Shown: piece by piece, positions 18,432-30,724 of the stretch | Numbering within the stretch: the first letter of the stretch is position 1 | How the letters are laid out: each line of letters opens with the position of its first letter | Assembly: GCA_030280995.1 (NCBI GenBank) | Contig: JASXTE010000017.1 | Location: 23,388,498 to 23,452,497 of the forward strand | Direction: 5' to 3' | From: Hemileia vastatrix | Taxonomy: Eukaryota > Basidiomycota > Pucciniomycetes > Pucciniales > Zaghouaniaceae | Length of the DNA stretch: 64,000 bases | Made by a program: the position numbers and the translations under genes | The notes under the pieces: generated by a model | What the model was told of the DNA's origin: nothing | Seen by the model: the letters and a program-made list of their open reading frames with translations, nothing else | Databases searched by the model: none

Positions 18432-21400
18432 CTAAAATAAAAAAAAACCAGCCTCTTTAATCCTAAACCAAATCCTCTCTAAAATAACAGCATATTCCAA
18501 GATAAATTTTTGTATCCCTGGATTCTCCTTTAATACTTCATTACCATAATCTGTTGAAGGTACTTTTATGTCGCAACCATAAATAAATATAACAGAATAT
18601 TGTGGAATTTTGTCGTGTAGAATACAAGCGATCTTAAATTGATAAACGTCAACTGAATTTGTTGCTCCTTGAGGTAATTTTGTTAGCTGTAATGGTCCAA
18701 GTGGTGTGTCAAAAGTTGTGAGAGATCTAGAGTCCGGATAAAACTCTCTTTTGTAATATCCTCTTATTATATCACCTAGACCATAACACACATTCTCTAG
18801 AAACATCTGCACAAGCTTCTCTGCACTAGGTGGTATTCCTGCATCTTTAATTGTAAACCTATTTAATTCTCTGAGATAGTGAACTTCTTTACACTTGCCA
18901 TTAAGTTTTTTAATACATAAGACTGGACTTGAATAACTAGATGATGATTTTTTATAATAAAGTTTGAGTTTTTTCTCTAATTACCTTGATATAATCTTCT
19001 TTTAAAGAAGTGGGTGTTAGAATTGGCTTCAGTTGCCATGGTTCATGGAAAACAACTGGAATCTTGTAGGGCTCCCCATAAGAATGCTTTAACACACCTC
19101 TCTCCTCTTTTAAAAATGAAATGGCCTTCTCCCTATTATCCTTTACATGTAAAAAAAATTTATTTCCTCACCTGAAATCCATCCTTCAGGTCCAAAATTA
19201 ACAACATCTAATCTCTGGAAAGTGATCCTTGAAGTTTCAGAAAATTCCTGTGTGTTCTTGACTAAAGTACAGTTATATGAATCTCTTGATATATTTGGTC
19301 TTATAAAAGGAGGATTTAAATCAGCAGTCTGAAGTTCATTGATTGGTCTAATCTTATTTGATAACTTTCTATATTTTGTGGCACCAATGTTCACTTTTAC
19401 TTGAGATATTTGATCCATTATAGTTTTGCCATTATATAATTTTTCATAAAAATTTACTTCAACCTCAGAACCAGAATCAAAAGTAGAATAAGTTAAAATA
19501 TAATATTTATTTTCAATATTTTCATTACCACATACTTTTCCTTTGTTTAATTTATCATATGTTTTTCCAACACCTTTTTCCCTTCAATTTCCACCATAAA
19601 ACCACCAGTAAATAAAGTTGGAAGTTTAACCTCTTGCTGGAGGAAAGAAATAGAATCATCACAATTATTTTTTTTCGTAATTTAATTATACTAATACTTT
19701 TTTGTCAATTTTGATTAGATAATTTCAGTTTATAATATTTCTGGAGGAAAGAAAAAAATTGTTCAATAATATTTCCATAATTAACCATATTGCCTTTCCA
19801 ACTTTTATACAACATAATACATCTCATTTTCCCTATGATCCAATTTTAACTTTTCTAGAATTAATTGATAAAGATAATAATAATATAGAAAAAACCAACA
19901 CAAAATAACATTCCAATGAAATATCATCAGAAAATAATTGAGAAACTAATTGAATTATTTCAAAGTAATCTGACATATAGCAATCCAGGATCTCTTCTTG
20001 AGGAGATATTGGAACATTAGAGCAATCAGCCCATAATACCCCAAATATGAGGGTATTCATACTTATATTTATTAATGAATTCACCAGAAGCTTACCTTTC
20101 AATTTTTCTCTTCTTGGTTCAAATGAAACACTTACAAATAGTGGTTATACCATGCCTTGATCCAAAGGAGGAGCTAAATATAAATGAAGTCTTCTCATAT
20201 TTTCACAAGTAATGTCTAAACTAAATTCCAAACCACTCTGAAAACCTATGCTAGCTTCAAATGTCATTAAAAAGGGCCCTCCATGAACCATTTTTATAGA
20301 TCACCTACTCACATATAGTTTCAATCATCCAACATATCTACCAAAACATAACTTGAAATGCTCTGCTGTACCCATAAGTTTAGTAGCATGCCCACCAATG
20401 CCTCTTAAATTACCTCTAGTACCAGTTTAAGTTGGAGAGCATATTATAGTTGCTTTCTCTAAAGAATTTAAATTAATTTGTAATGCAGAATTCACCAGGG
20501 CCTTTACTTCTTTTACATTTAAAATCACCAATAAATAACCTAGAGGAGCAGAAAAATTAGTTTCCTTCCACCTCCTCTTTACAATTTTCAGAATTCTCAC
20601 ATATATACTCCACATCTCAAGCTGATAATTGTCTCCTTTTCAGGTGCTTGTTTTGCTTCTCTGCAAGGGAATGACTAATTTTAAATAATTCTCCTAAAGA
20701 TAAAGGAATCTGGAGTTGATTCACTCTACCCAAAACCATCTCCATAAACTTTTCTTGACCAGATACTACTGGCCTTTCATCTTTAAGTTTAGTTTTAATA
20801 ACCTTGGACCTGGGCACCCCTTGAGGACCCACATTACCTTCTTCACATACTAAAAAAACATCTTAATCTACTATAACCCTACCTCCATCACCAGCTTCTT
20901 TCACTAATTCAGATAAATCACTGGTTCTCCTTAACACTTAAATAAGAGTATGACCAATAAAAACTGGTCTGGGAAAAAACCCTATTGGTAAATCTTCCTC
21001 AGAATTAGATTCTTCTTCTAAAGGCATAGGCTCACCATTTAAATTAAATTTACCATAAATGGGAGACCTCATATCTGCCATTCCCTTCTGCATTTTATAA
21101 ATTTTGTCCTTGGGTAAGGTCTCTTCTCAATATTTTTAATTTCAGCTTTGCCTGGTTTAGCCCTAAGTTGGCTCTGAAGGCTAATTTTAGCTTTAGTAGA
21201 AGCTTCTCTTTTTAAAGCATTAACATCATGTTCTACAATCATAAAGTTGCCATCTACCCTAGAAAAAGTTCCCAACTGTAATCCACCAATTGAAGTTGTG
21301 AAAGTGGCCTTACTGAACTCCTTTTCTTTACCTTTATCTACTTTTCCACCATCAGTAACACCATTTTTTTCCACTTTTACCATCATCATATTCATCACTA

Positions 21401-22580
21401 GTTTATTCTTAAAATCTGGATCTTTTTCAGCCCTCTGATTCCTCCTAACTAAATCTGAAGGAGTTTTTCCACCACTAGGTTTAATAAAATACCTATCTGG
21501 AAATTTATAAACCTTTACCTTTGAGCCTGAAAATCCTTATCCAAATAAAAACAATCTGCTGCTTTGTGTCACTTCCTATTTTAATAGGAGGGCAAATAAG
21601 GTTTTTCATAACAACCTCTATAACCATTTCCACCATTACCATTACCATTGCCATTACTACCACCTTTGTCATTTCAATGCACATTAAACTGGTTTCTGTT
21701 GCCATGATTCCTATAAGTCCTCCTCTCATAACCTCTTGACTGATAAGATGAAGAAGTGAAAAATGAAGCCACTGGTGCTCTGTGGGCTTTCTGAGTCTCT
21801 TAAATAAATAATTTTGTGCTGCATAGTTAAATCAACTAAATGATCATCCATTTTATTATCAAAATCCCCCTCAACCTTAGCAATAGGCTGACCCAACTGA
21901 TTGTTCTTAGCCTCTTGAGCCTTGAACATAATATCATTATTTTTGGCCAAAACTTTACTGATCTTGTTTAAATATTGAGTGCAAGATTCTTGATACTGAT
22001 CCAAAGACATGAGTTTTAAGTACACCTGAATATGTTCTTTGATGACCCCTAAAGCATATAATTTCTGCTCCTTATTTGGGATGAACTTCATCTTGTTCTT
22101 CATAAAATGTTGCTTCAAAGCATCCATTCTGATATCCCTACTACATACTGACCAAAAAAATCCTTTTACTGATTTTCATGGCCAATATCCTCCATCAAAA
22201 TCAGATAATACACCAATTCAGTAAACTGCCTTCATAACCTTTTAAAGTTCATCATTTTAGAAACACCACCTTTGGCTTTCCAATCACTGAAAATCTTTTT
22301 GAGGTTCACCATAGTATACCTAATACCCCATCTATCAGCTATCTCTTTTAAAAATTTCAACCATTCTGACTTCTTTTATCTCTCCATAACAATAAACTCC
22401 AATTCAACTTCTCTATCCGTAAAGAAGAACCTAAACTGCTTCACCATGTCCAAATGTGAAGCCCTATCAAAAGCAGCATCAGCTTTATAGAAATTCAAAA
22501 ACCAATTAACTTCTTCCCCATTAAAATTTGAAGATACATTCCTGACCAAAGCATTATCAGGAAGAGAAACACCAAATCCA
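18432..22580 (-). pseudogene. Decayed family A relative A': gag-protease-RT
   Basis: Minus-strand Ty3-type relic. Gag N-terminus at about 22420-22580 (GEEVNWF, DMVKQFRFF) matches A1. Gag glycine/asparagine-rich stretch near 21600-21700. Protease/linker fragments at about 19143-19600. RT from about 18950 down to 18432: PVLCIKKLNGK, LRELNRFTIKDAG, GLGDIIRGYY, TTFDTPLGPLQLTKLPQGAT. The catalytic aspartate pair is lost (FIYGCDI where an FIDD-type motif is expected). Many stops. RNase H and integrase are missing to the left. Long dead, judging by the number of breaks. Confidence 0.85.
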
Positions 22581-22727
22581 ACAGCAGAATAAATTCCATA
22601 ATTATAAGATAAACTTTTAGAAATAAGATAAGTGTTTCTTTAATAAGCCTCTTTCAGGCTAAGAGTATCTAGATACCAAGTATGATCTTTTAAAATATAG
22701 AGAATTAAAATTCCACATTGTGAGCTG

Positions 22728-23848
22728 TAGAAAGACTCTTACAGTTGCCTTTCTGTAAGCAGAATCCAAGCGATTTGGATAAAACTATGAAACCCTGTCC
22801 CTTTATGTAAATAAAGAGTTAAAAATTATCTAAGATATAACCTCTACTTGATAAGAAATGATCAATAAACTATTTGGTATTAACAATGTTGAGATTTATA
22901 ATCCATTTTCTTATAATAAGGTTGAAACACACAACAGTGAAGCTGAATTTAGAAAATTTTTATAAATTATTGAAAAATATGTCTTTATGAAGCTTTCATT
23001 TTTATAAGAATTAGTTGTAATCAAGTCCATGGTGATGAGACCTATAAAATGGTACCTTATAACTTAATATTTATGATGATGAGTGAATTTAATATATTAT
23101 TATATAAAAGTGTTATATTTATAAGGGTATTACAATTAAAAATTTGTTATGAATATAATAAATGATTGATTAAATATGTGTTTTTTTGGTTGGTTGTTGT
23201 ATGATGATTGTTAAGATACAAGTTTTTAGATTCCTATCTAATTTCCAGTCTACAGGCTTTATTTTCATAGTACTTCACATGCTCTTCTTACCCTAACTGT
23301 TGAATTCCAGAGCTTGTCTGGTGCTCTTCTGGAGATCTCTAAAGTTTGTACCAAGCTCATCCGCAGTATTCCAGAGCTTGTACAGACTTCCAGACTCAAT
23401 TAGAGACTTTAAATAAAAAATTACAGATGATAAAGCTACTTCTCCTTTCTGTTACATTCTAATTTTTGTAGCTTGCACAGAACAATTCAACTAGTAAAAA
23501 AATTTTGAATTTAAGTAAATTATGAAAAATCAAAAATAATCAAAAATACTTTAAAAAATTATTATAAGTAGTAGAAAAATATTAAAAATTCCAGAAAAAT
23601 TCTTTAAGGTTCTTGAGTCTCTTAAATTTAATTTCAAAGCACATTTAAACATTTACTTGCATTTCCTGTCTGGTAATTTTTTGTTAAGTCTTGAACCTTA
23701 AAACTATCACTTTTTAAACCACTTTCAATACTTAATTTTTTAAATATAACCATTTAAAATTAGATTGGCCTTTCCAATATCAGCAATCATTCTCAAAAAA
23801 CCCATTTTTAAGAAACTTAAGTGCCATACTAAACTTTTGACTGTTACA
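22728..23848 (-). repeat. 5' LTR of A'
   Basis: Diverged family A LTR, about 1.12 kb. Starts with TGTAACAGTC on the minus strand (23848) and ends in CTACAGC near 22728, next to the A' leader. It retains TCTTACAGTTGCCT, shared with A1. It has lost most of the CpG palindromes seen in A1. Confidence 0.8.
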
Positions 23849-23858
23849 GCGCCACCAA

Positions 23859-24984
23859 TGTAGAAAGACTCTTACAGTTGCCTTGCTGTAAGAAGAATCC
23901 AAGGGAGTTGGATAAACCAAAAAAACTGTGTACCTTTAAGTAATATAAGAGTTCAAAATTAACTAAGCTATAAATTCTACTTGTTATGAAATGACCAATA
24001 AAATATTTTTAATAAAGGTGTTGAGATGTAGAATACGTGTTCTTATAACGAGGGTAAGATATACAACAGTGAAGCTGTATTTAAAAAACTTGTTTAAATG
24101 ATTGAATAATATATTTTTATGAAGATTTTTTTATATGATTTAGTTGTTATATTCAGATCCCTGGTGATGATAATTTTTAAATGGTACCCTTTAAGTTAAT
24201 ATTTGTAATGATGAGTGAAATTAATAGATTTTTATGTAATGGTGTTATATTTATAGGGGTATTAAAATTTTATAATTTTTTATGTAAAATATTAATGATT
24301 TTTGATAATATGCATGGTTTTGGTTAATGATCAATTTGTTTTTCAGATTTATTATATCTATAATATCAAGTCAACAGGCTTTATATGCATATTATGTTAG
24401 TTATCCTATTTTCTCTAACTAGAGAATCCTGGAGCTTGTCCAAAGCCAGTCTAGAAATCATTGTAGTTTATCAAGAGATCATTTCAAGAATTTCAGAGCT
24501 CATATGGACTTCTGGACTCAATAAAAATTTTTAAGTACTAATAAATATCTAGAGAAATTAAAGATGATAGAGCGACTTTTCCTATATAATCTATTCTAAA
24601 TTTTGAAGTCTTTGCAGCCTTATTTATCTAGTAAAAAATTATTAAAGTTTAGTGAATTATGAAATATAAAAAAATTACCTAAAATACTTTATAAAAATTT
24701 GAAAAATATTAGAAAAATTTTAAACATTCAACAAAAATTTCAGAAGGTTCTTCAAACTCCTGAATTTGAATTCCAAGAATTTTTAGACCTATAGTAGTAT
24801 TTCCGGACCATTAATTAGTTGTTTAATCTTAACTCTTAAAATTATCCTTCTTAAACCCTTTTATATACTCATTTTCTTAAATATAAATAGTTAAAAATTA
24901 GATTGGATGTTCTGAAATCAATAAACATCCCCAAAAAATATGCTTAAAAACTTTAGTGCCCTACTAAACTTTAGACTTCCACAC
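23859..24984 (-). repeat. Second A'-type LTR in tandem
   Basis: Another diverged family A LTR (23859-24984) directly next to the first. Ten bases (GCGCCACCAA) that resemble the leader/PBS side of a family A element lie between them, consistent with an LTR-LTR tandem from recombination. Its right end (TGTGTGGAAG on the minus strand) abuts an old family B LTR flank. Confidence 0.75.
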
Positions 24985-24992
24985 AGGGAATC

Positions 24993-25753
24993 TGTCACAT
25001 TCCATGTGACACTCAAAGTAAAATTCAATATTTACAAAAATCCATACTAAAAGCACAGAAAAAAACATCTACATAGAAACTGCTTTTCCCTTTGTGTGTC
25101 TTGATTTGACAGCTCTAGAAATTACGCTATCTAAACCTTAAATATAAATTAGTCAATAACCTGCTTATACTTTTCAACTTTAAGAAAATTTGAAATGTTG
25201 TAGTGCTAGGATTGATGGTATATTTTTAATATTGGGTTATTGTGTGTCTAAGGGTAATTAAAGGTCTTTCAGTGGGAATAGGAGTAAGATTAAAGGATCT
25301 GTGGGATATATTGGAGAGTCAGTGATAAATTAAGGGTTTTTTACTAAAGGGCTCAATGTAAGATGCAGTTTTTTATATAATGGGGTGGATTTGGTTTGAA
25401 ATTCCTTAGAATTAAATTATAATCCTGTTTTGATAGTTTTTAAATTTATATAAAGCTATTTTTTTCATACCTTTCTTAAAAATCAATTTCTTTTAACTTT
25501 TCTTAATTTTTTAAATATCTTTTGATTATTAAGTTCCAAATCTTTGTGAGATTCACTTAAATTCTAGTGTTACTTTACAATACTTGAATATTTTCTTAAA
25601 ACTTATCTCAAAGCAGTAGTAAATATCTTTGTCTTATCCTCAAGCTACACCCTCAAAGTATTCCTCTGTTCTTCAAAACAGTCTTTAACCATCTTGCTAA
25701 ACCTTATTTACTTAGGGGCACCCTTGACCTTGTGCATAGGCCATCTGGTGACA
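24993..25753 (+). repeat. Old family B LTR
   Basis: Begins CTGTCACATTCCATGTGACA and ends CATCTGGTGACA. Aligns over its length with other family B LTRs but is heavily diverged and CpG-poor. Left flank GGGAATC resembles the internal 3' end of family B (GGGCATC), so it was probably a 3' LTR cut by A'. Confidence 0.8.
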
Positions 25754-26160
25754 TAAAACTAACTAAAACACCACTAAAACACCACTAAAACACCACTAAA
25801 ACACCCCCAAAAAACCCCCAAACCTTCTCCAAAATCCTCCCAAACACTTTTAATCCCTCCCTATAACCTCTTCAAATCCACCCCTACACCCATATCGACT
25901 CCCCCAACCCTCTCCAAAACCTAGGGGGACTAAGGGAGAGTTTGAAGTAGGTTTTGGGGGGGTTGAGGGGGGGGTAAGGGGGTTCGAGGGGGGATATGAG
26001 GGGGACCAGAGGGGATGGTTTGAAGTGGGTGTAGGGGGCTATAGGGGGGTTTAAGGGGGGGAGAAAAGGAGGGGTTCAAGGGAGTTGTAGGGGAGAGGAA
26101 AGGGGGGTTAAAGGAAGCCAAGGAGGAAGGAAAGGGAAGTAGAGGCAGCCAAAAATAAGG
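25754..26160. repeat. Low-complexity block: 11-bp repeats, then C-rich to G-rich strand switch
   Basis: Starts with tandem 11-mers (ACACCACTAAA, about 25768-25803). The plus strand is then C-rich to about 25920 and switches abruptly to G-runs of 4 to 8 at 25921-26110. The G-rich half has strong quadruplex potential; the two halves are only imperfect complements. No coding evidence; open frames here are composition artefacts. Confidence 0.75.
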
Positions 26161-26867
26161 AAAAGTTGGAAAGGTGGGAATGAGGATACCAAGGAGGGGG
26201 AAAGATGAGACAATGACCAGGCCAAGGAAGGATAAAGAGGGGATGATGAAGAGTAAAAAATAGAGAAAAGAGGGAGAGAATGAGCTAAAAAAGAGTTAAA
26301 TCAAACATGAAAACCAGAAAAAGAACTACTTTAAAAAAATTATAATTACTTAAAAAAAATCAAAAAAATGAATAAAATGACTTACCTGATGAGATGAGAT
26401 GAGAAAATATATAAAACCAAATTTTTTGATTGATGTTTTAGGAGAAGAGGAAAAGAATATAAGGGATGAATTAAAAAAAGAATGACTGAAAAATTATGTG
26501 ACAGCTGAAAATATGCAATTTCATGTTGAGGTGGTGAACAAAAATAGATAAGACAGGGAAATTGAAATTTTCACTGAAAATTCAAAATGAAAGTCAATAA
26601 GCAAAAATAAAATTTCAAAAGCAAGAGAATAATACATGCAAATTGATCATTTGAAGAGTATTAAAAAAATTAAAAGGGTTTTGTTGAGAAAATTTGCAGT
26701 ATTATTGGCATAATGATGGAGCATATTCCAGTTGAAAGTAAGATTAATAGTAGATAAAAAAGAAATGAATTTTGTAATAATTTTAGAACAACTCTCAAAA
26801 TCTTCCAATGTGATATTGTGATTGGATGAATTTTTGCCCATATGCTAGTGGTTTAAAAAATAGAAAT
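26161..26867 (-). repeat. 'S' segment copy S2
   Basis: Sequence shared with 35170-36031 (S1, same orientation) and 63000-63960 (S3, opposite orientation). On the minus strand all three keep a splice-donor-like CAG-GTAAG/GTAAAT (here 26380-26385) after a CATCTCATCTC-type phrase. In this copy S directly follows the transposase 3' end on the same strand. Probably part of the same DNA transposon; no protein recognised. Confidence 0.65.
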
Positions 26868-28301
26868 GTTGGATATAGTGGGAGGTGTTTCAACTTGTTC
26901 ATCTTCATACAACTCTCACCATAGATCTTTGAGGTCAGTAAGTAGGTTATGAAGTATCTTTCAACACAGAATCCAGTTGATCACTGCCTCCATTTTGTAT
27001 TTATTTTAAAGAAGACCTCTTAATTCCCTGAAACTAGAAAAAGGACTTTTCAAGATTGCAATAGAATGTTCAATATGGACTCTTGACTTTTCCAAATGAT
27101 TGTATAACTTGGCCTTTTGACTGTCTTCAGATGCTGCTCTTAAAAAAAAGGATGTACATATTTTCCATTCACATAAACAGAATCTGCCAGAAGATACTGA
27201 TTTTCATAAAAGAACTTTTCAGGCTCTTTTGAAATTTTCATTCTTTGAAATACTAAGGAGTCATGACATGAACCAAGATAGCCAGCAAAGAAAGATATAA
27301 ATTTTTTATTCACATCACATATTAGCTGAAGGAAAATTGAATATCTATCTAGAAAATATAGTTGCTTGTGTTAGTATGAAAAAGAATGAACATAATTAAA
27401 AATAAGCTACCTCTTTTAATGTTCAAAGTAATTGTTTCCACCTTGAGCAGGTTTCTGACTTAAAGGAATAGTTGTACCATCAACAAAACCAATACATCCT
27501 GGGAAGCCCTCTACTTGAATAGCCTGAGATGATTCAAGTTTCTTTTCTTTAGTTGTCCAGGTGAGAATTTTATACTTTAAGGAGGTGATAGCAGTTATGC
27601 ATCTTTTTTTATAAGTGTTAGAAGAGTCATACCCTAAATCAATGAATTTTTCCAAATATTTCAAGGAAACTCTGTTACCATAAGAACCCAAATGATATAG
27701 TGTGATGGCCATTTGAATTGAAGTATCAAGTTGTGGTTTTTATAGAATTTTTGTGAAAGACAGTGTGGTCCTGAATAAGCTTAATCAATTTAAGCAAAAA
27801 TTCCTGAGAAGTACTGAACAACTGTCTAAAACTGGGTACAGATAGGTTAAAAAGGGTTTGAATGTTGTACTTGAGGCTTTCTAGGAAGAATATAATGTCT
27901 CTTGGCCATTTTTAATAAAAAAAAATCTTCTTCAAGATCAGAGTCATAATCACAATCAGAGTCCAAGAGGAGATCAAGAGCTATGAAAGTCATTGTTTGA
28001 TGAAGCTTATCACAATTTGAGAATGAGAAAGACATGACTCTTATATGGTATAAAAATGTAAATGATGTTTGATGTTTTGAGTTATAAGGTGTTATGCTGC
28101 AGAGTGCTGTGTATGAATGGGATGATGCTGAAAAATCAGTGAAATGGGGCATTATGGTGAAATCAGCACTTTTGGTTGATAAAGTGCAGATTTGAGTGAA
28201 ATAAGTGACTAATTTCATTTTGAAATCCACCAGTGTTGGGGCTAGTGTGCTTTGGAAATCCACACTTAAATAAGTGCAGATTTTCCAGAACTGAAAACCC
28301 C
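26868..28301 (-). mobile_element. Harbinger-type DNA transposon relic (TE2)
   Basis: The right end shows a terminal sequence GGGGTTTTCAGTTCTGG (minus strand, ending 28301) followed by AAATCTGCACTTA-type subterminal repeats, clearly related to the left end of TE1 at 32641. It contains a broken transposase. The left end is not defined; S2 may belong to it. Flank TATTA (28302-28306) resembles the 5-bp AT-rich duplications at related elements. Confidence 0.75.
26880..28038 (-). pseudogene. PIF/Harbinger-like DDE transposase (TE2)
   Basis: Starts MSFSFSNCDKLHQTMTF (28038). Acidic N-terminus (LLLDSDCDYDSDLEEDF), then a helical DNA-binding-like part and the DDE domain: GFPGCIGFVDGTTIPLSQK (first D), then AGYLGSCHDSL (second D), LLADSVYVNGKY, and SRVHIEHSIAILKS (E). 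An intron near 27341-27410 with a perfect TACTAAC branch site separates NNYFEH from the segment RYSIFLQLICD; the acceptor giving the best frame ends in AGATAG. Several stops and shifts (for example after QHSNPF and at NWILC-stop). The nuclease would excise and insert the element; this copy cannot. Confidence 0.85.
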
Positions 28302-29078
28302 TATTATATTATATTTACATTGGGGGTGGTAGATATTTTCCGCATGGGGGGGTGTTATGGTAGACATTAGGTTAGATTAGGTTACATGGTAAGTGTTGTA
28401 TATAGTGTGCCGCCACCCACTTGCCTGTTCCTGGTTCCTACCAGAGAATGAAACAGGCGAGACGGTATACCCCTGGATTTGGGTACCGGCACAATACTGC
28501 CAATTGAATTATTACTGCACCGTCTAAAAGATCCTCACTCACCTTCTAGTCCTCCAGTTAGTTGTTTCCCTCAGCAAATAATGTACAGTGCCCAGCAATA
28601 TGTCCTCGTCACCTTTTTTTATACTACTCTCACAAAACTGATTTGATTTCATTCAAATTTTATTACATGGTCAATGGAGACCTTGCTCTGCAATTCAAAA
28701 TATAAAATAATATTAATAAAATTCCAGTAGTTTTTTCATATTCTAAAATTTTTTTAGACCTCTAGGTTCTGGATGGAGAAGTATGGATCAGAGAGATATA
28801 GGACTAGTATCAGTAGATAGCCAGAGAAAACTGGAAGGAAATCACAAAAAGAAAAAGATGAAAAACACAATAATTGATGAAGAAAAAAAGATAAAAGTTT
28901 AATTTAAATGGTAGGGGGTCACCATCTGCAACTTCATTGTGCAGGTTTAGCAGCATTCTGGATTGTCTCATAAGATGAATTTGGATGCCATAAATTCCAA
29001 AAAAATTATATTACATGTTTATTACCAAATTGAACATTATATAATCCTGAAATTATTCTTGTCAGAGGAGAATCGGAT
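28302..29078. other. Unassigned, partly CpG-retaining region
   Basis: No convincing gene. The stretch 28400-28620 has higher GC than its surroundings and a short inverted repeat (GCCTGTT...AACAGGC, about 28424-28460). Phrases TTAGGTTAGATTAGGTTA near 28368-28386 resemble telomere repeats but are too short to mean much. Confidence 0.5.
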
Positions 29079-29466
29079 CTGATTAGAAATGAGAGAGTGT
29101 TTTAGTAAAAACACCTCAAATGGACAACACGGTAATTCCCCAATTACCTGTGTTGTACGAGATGGAGGTGATTAAGCACCGAGTGAGTAAAAAAGGAAGT
29201 GGAAAAAATAGATAAGTATTTATATTTCATAGAATAAAACAGTAAATACAAATGAAAAGTACCTGATTAGAAATGAGAGAGTGTTTTAGTAAAAACACCT
29301 CAAATGGACAACACGGTAATTCCCCAATTACCTTAAGAAAAAGAGATGATATAAGTTAAATATTATGAGAATAGATGTAAAAGACGAGAATCACCTGTGT
29401 TGTACGAAATGGAGGTGATTAAGCACCGAGTGAGTAAAAAAGGAAGTGGAAGAAATAGATAAGTGG
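29079..29466. repeat. Tandem duplication with a GT-AG-bounded 65-nt difference
   Basis: Repeat 1 (29079-29213) and repeat 2 (29261-29466) are nearly identical, except that repeat 2 contains about 65 extra bases (29332-29396). On the minus strand these begin GTGATTC and end TTCTTAAG, flanked by AG|GT on both sides. A hairpin GGTAATT-CCCC-AATTACC lies in both repeats. Either precise intron loss or gain, or deletion between AGGT microhomologies. The rest of 29467-30328 shows no recognised gene. Confidence 0.8.
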
Positions 29467-30328
29467 TGATGCATTGGAAAAGCTATGGTATATATGTATA
29501 TCTATTTCTTCTACTTTACAATGGGGTTATGTCACTCAGGCATTAGCGCTGAACAGATTCATGATGTGTTCAGTCAGTTTGTAAATTATGTATATGTGTA
29601 ATCTATTGGTTGAGGTAGAACGAGCTGAGTGCTCAGGGAATAAAAAATGAGATGTTATCATTTTTTTTTTTTTAATAATTATCAATACTCTCGTATCATG
29701 ATCGCATATGATGGGAAAAATTCGTTGTTTCCGATGACTGAAAACGATAACAGAAAAATTATAGCAAAGTTGAAAAAAAGAAAACATCTAGATGTCTATT
29801 CATCGTTTTTTATCCCCCTGTGTAAAATTTCAGGCACACTATTCAAACTTTTCGTCAAGATCCTAATGAGAGTCCGTTATATCCATTTTTGAGTCAAGCA
29901 AGTATTAAATTTATATTAAAATATTAATTCAAAAATGTCAAACTTTTGGAAATTTTTCATTTCAAAATTGTCTGATCAAAAAAGGAATGTAGTTTTTTAA
30001 GTTTTATGTTTAGTTGATGGGTCCAGAGAAACTTGTTGAGTAATGAATACAGTACGGTATTTTTTTTTCCCGGCGCTGTTTTAATGAGGTGTCATATATG
30101 ACTCTTGTGACAAAACTGTTATGCAGCTGAGAAAGGAGAGAAAACTTAACTTCATTTCCTTAATAAATTTGATACAAAATTCAAAACACTTGACTGAACA
30201 TATTCAGTTAAAAACATTATCTTGATGGCTAAACCGTCCTCATTTTCCCCCTCCATTATTACACAAGGAGCTCCGAATTTCACTTTCTTGCTTCTGCTTG
30301 TCCAATAAAATACAACACTTCTACCAGA
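29467..30328. other. Upstream region of the secreted-protein gene
   Basis: Unique-looking, with CpG retained (for example near 29690-29760). No repeat family or protein recognised. A CCAAT-like TCCAATAAAAT at 30300-30310, about 25 bp upstream of the ATG at 30329, may be promoter or start-site sequence. Confidence 0.5.
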
Positions 30329-30724
30329 ATGATTTTCAAATCTAAGCATTTATTTCTTCGATGGTTGATTGCGAGTTTTTTAATGATACTATCGCTACTC
30401 TCACCACCCTTTACCCATGCAATGACCACTGCTCGAAACATTCAACTCATCAAAGGCATTCCGACTGAAAATGCTGGCGTAAAAGTACAATGTGATATAA
30501 TTGAAAAGGACGGCAAGAAGATATTGACGGTTAATGCTAAAAACACAGAGGACATGCGCCGATTCATTACAGTTCGTGACCGTAAGGGAAGCAGTTCTCC
30601 TCTAATTCAGATTTCTTTGAAGAAGGGAGAGGAGAGATCAAAATCTAATGAAATCTTGGAACTTGATAAGGAGTCAGATCTCACCATGGAGGTCACTGAG
30701 AATTTATCAGAAGAAGAGTTGTAA
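30329..30724 (+). CDS. Small secreted protein, candidate effector
   Basis: 131 codons. N-terminal signal peptide: basic start (MIFKSKHLFLRW), hydrophobic core LIASFLMILSLL, likely cleavage after THA (residue 31). The mature part of about 100 residues is charged, with one cysteine (VQCDIIEKDGKKILTV) and an acidic end (ENLSEEEL). No family recognised. It sits in the only CpG-retaining, non-repeat island here, which favours a host gene. The stop TAA overlaps a perfect donor GTAAGT (30721), and a TTCTAAC branch-like site lies downstream, so the last codons may be spliced to a short second exon. Effector status is inference from size, signal peptide and the suspected fungus. Confidence 0.65.
   Translation: MIFKSKHLFLRWLIASFLMILSLLSPPFTHAMTTARNIQLIKGIPTENAGVKVQCDIIEKDGKKILTVNAKNTEDMRRFITVRDRKGSSSPLIQISLKKGEERSKSNEILELDKESDLTMEVTENLSEEEL

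Noticed and set aside
28360..28400. Telomere-like TTAGGTTAGATTAGGTTA
   Set aside because: Only two or three imperfect units in the middle of other sequence; no array.
30152..30349. 65-codon minus-strand frame upstream of the secreted protein
   Set aside because: Overlaps the start of the better-supported plus-strand gene, has no recognisable domain, and is short.
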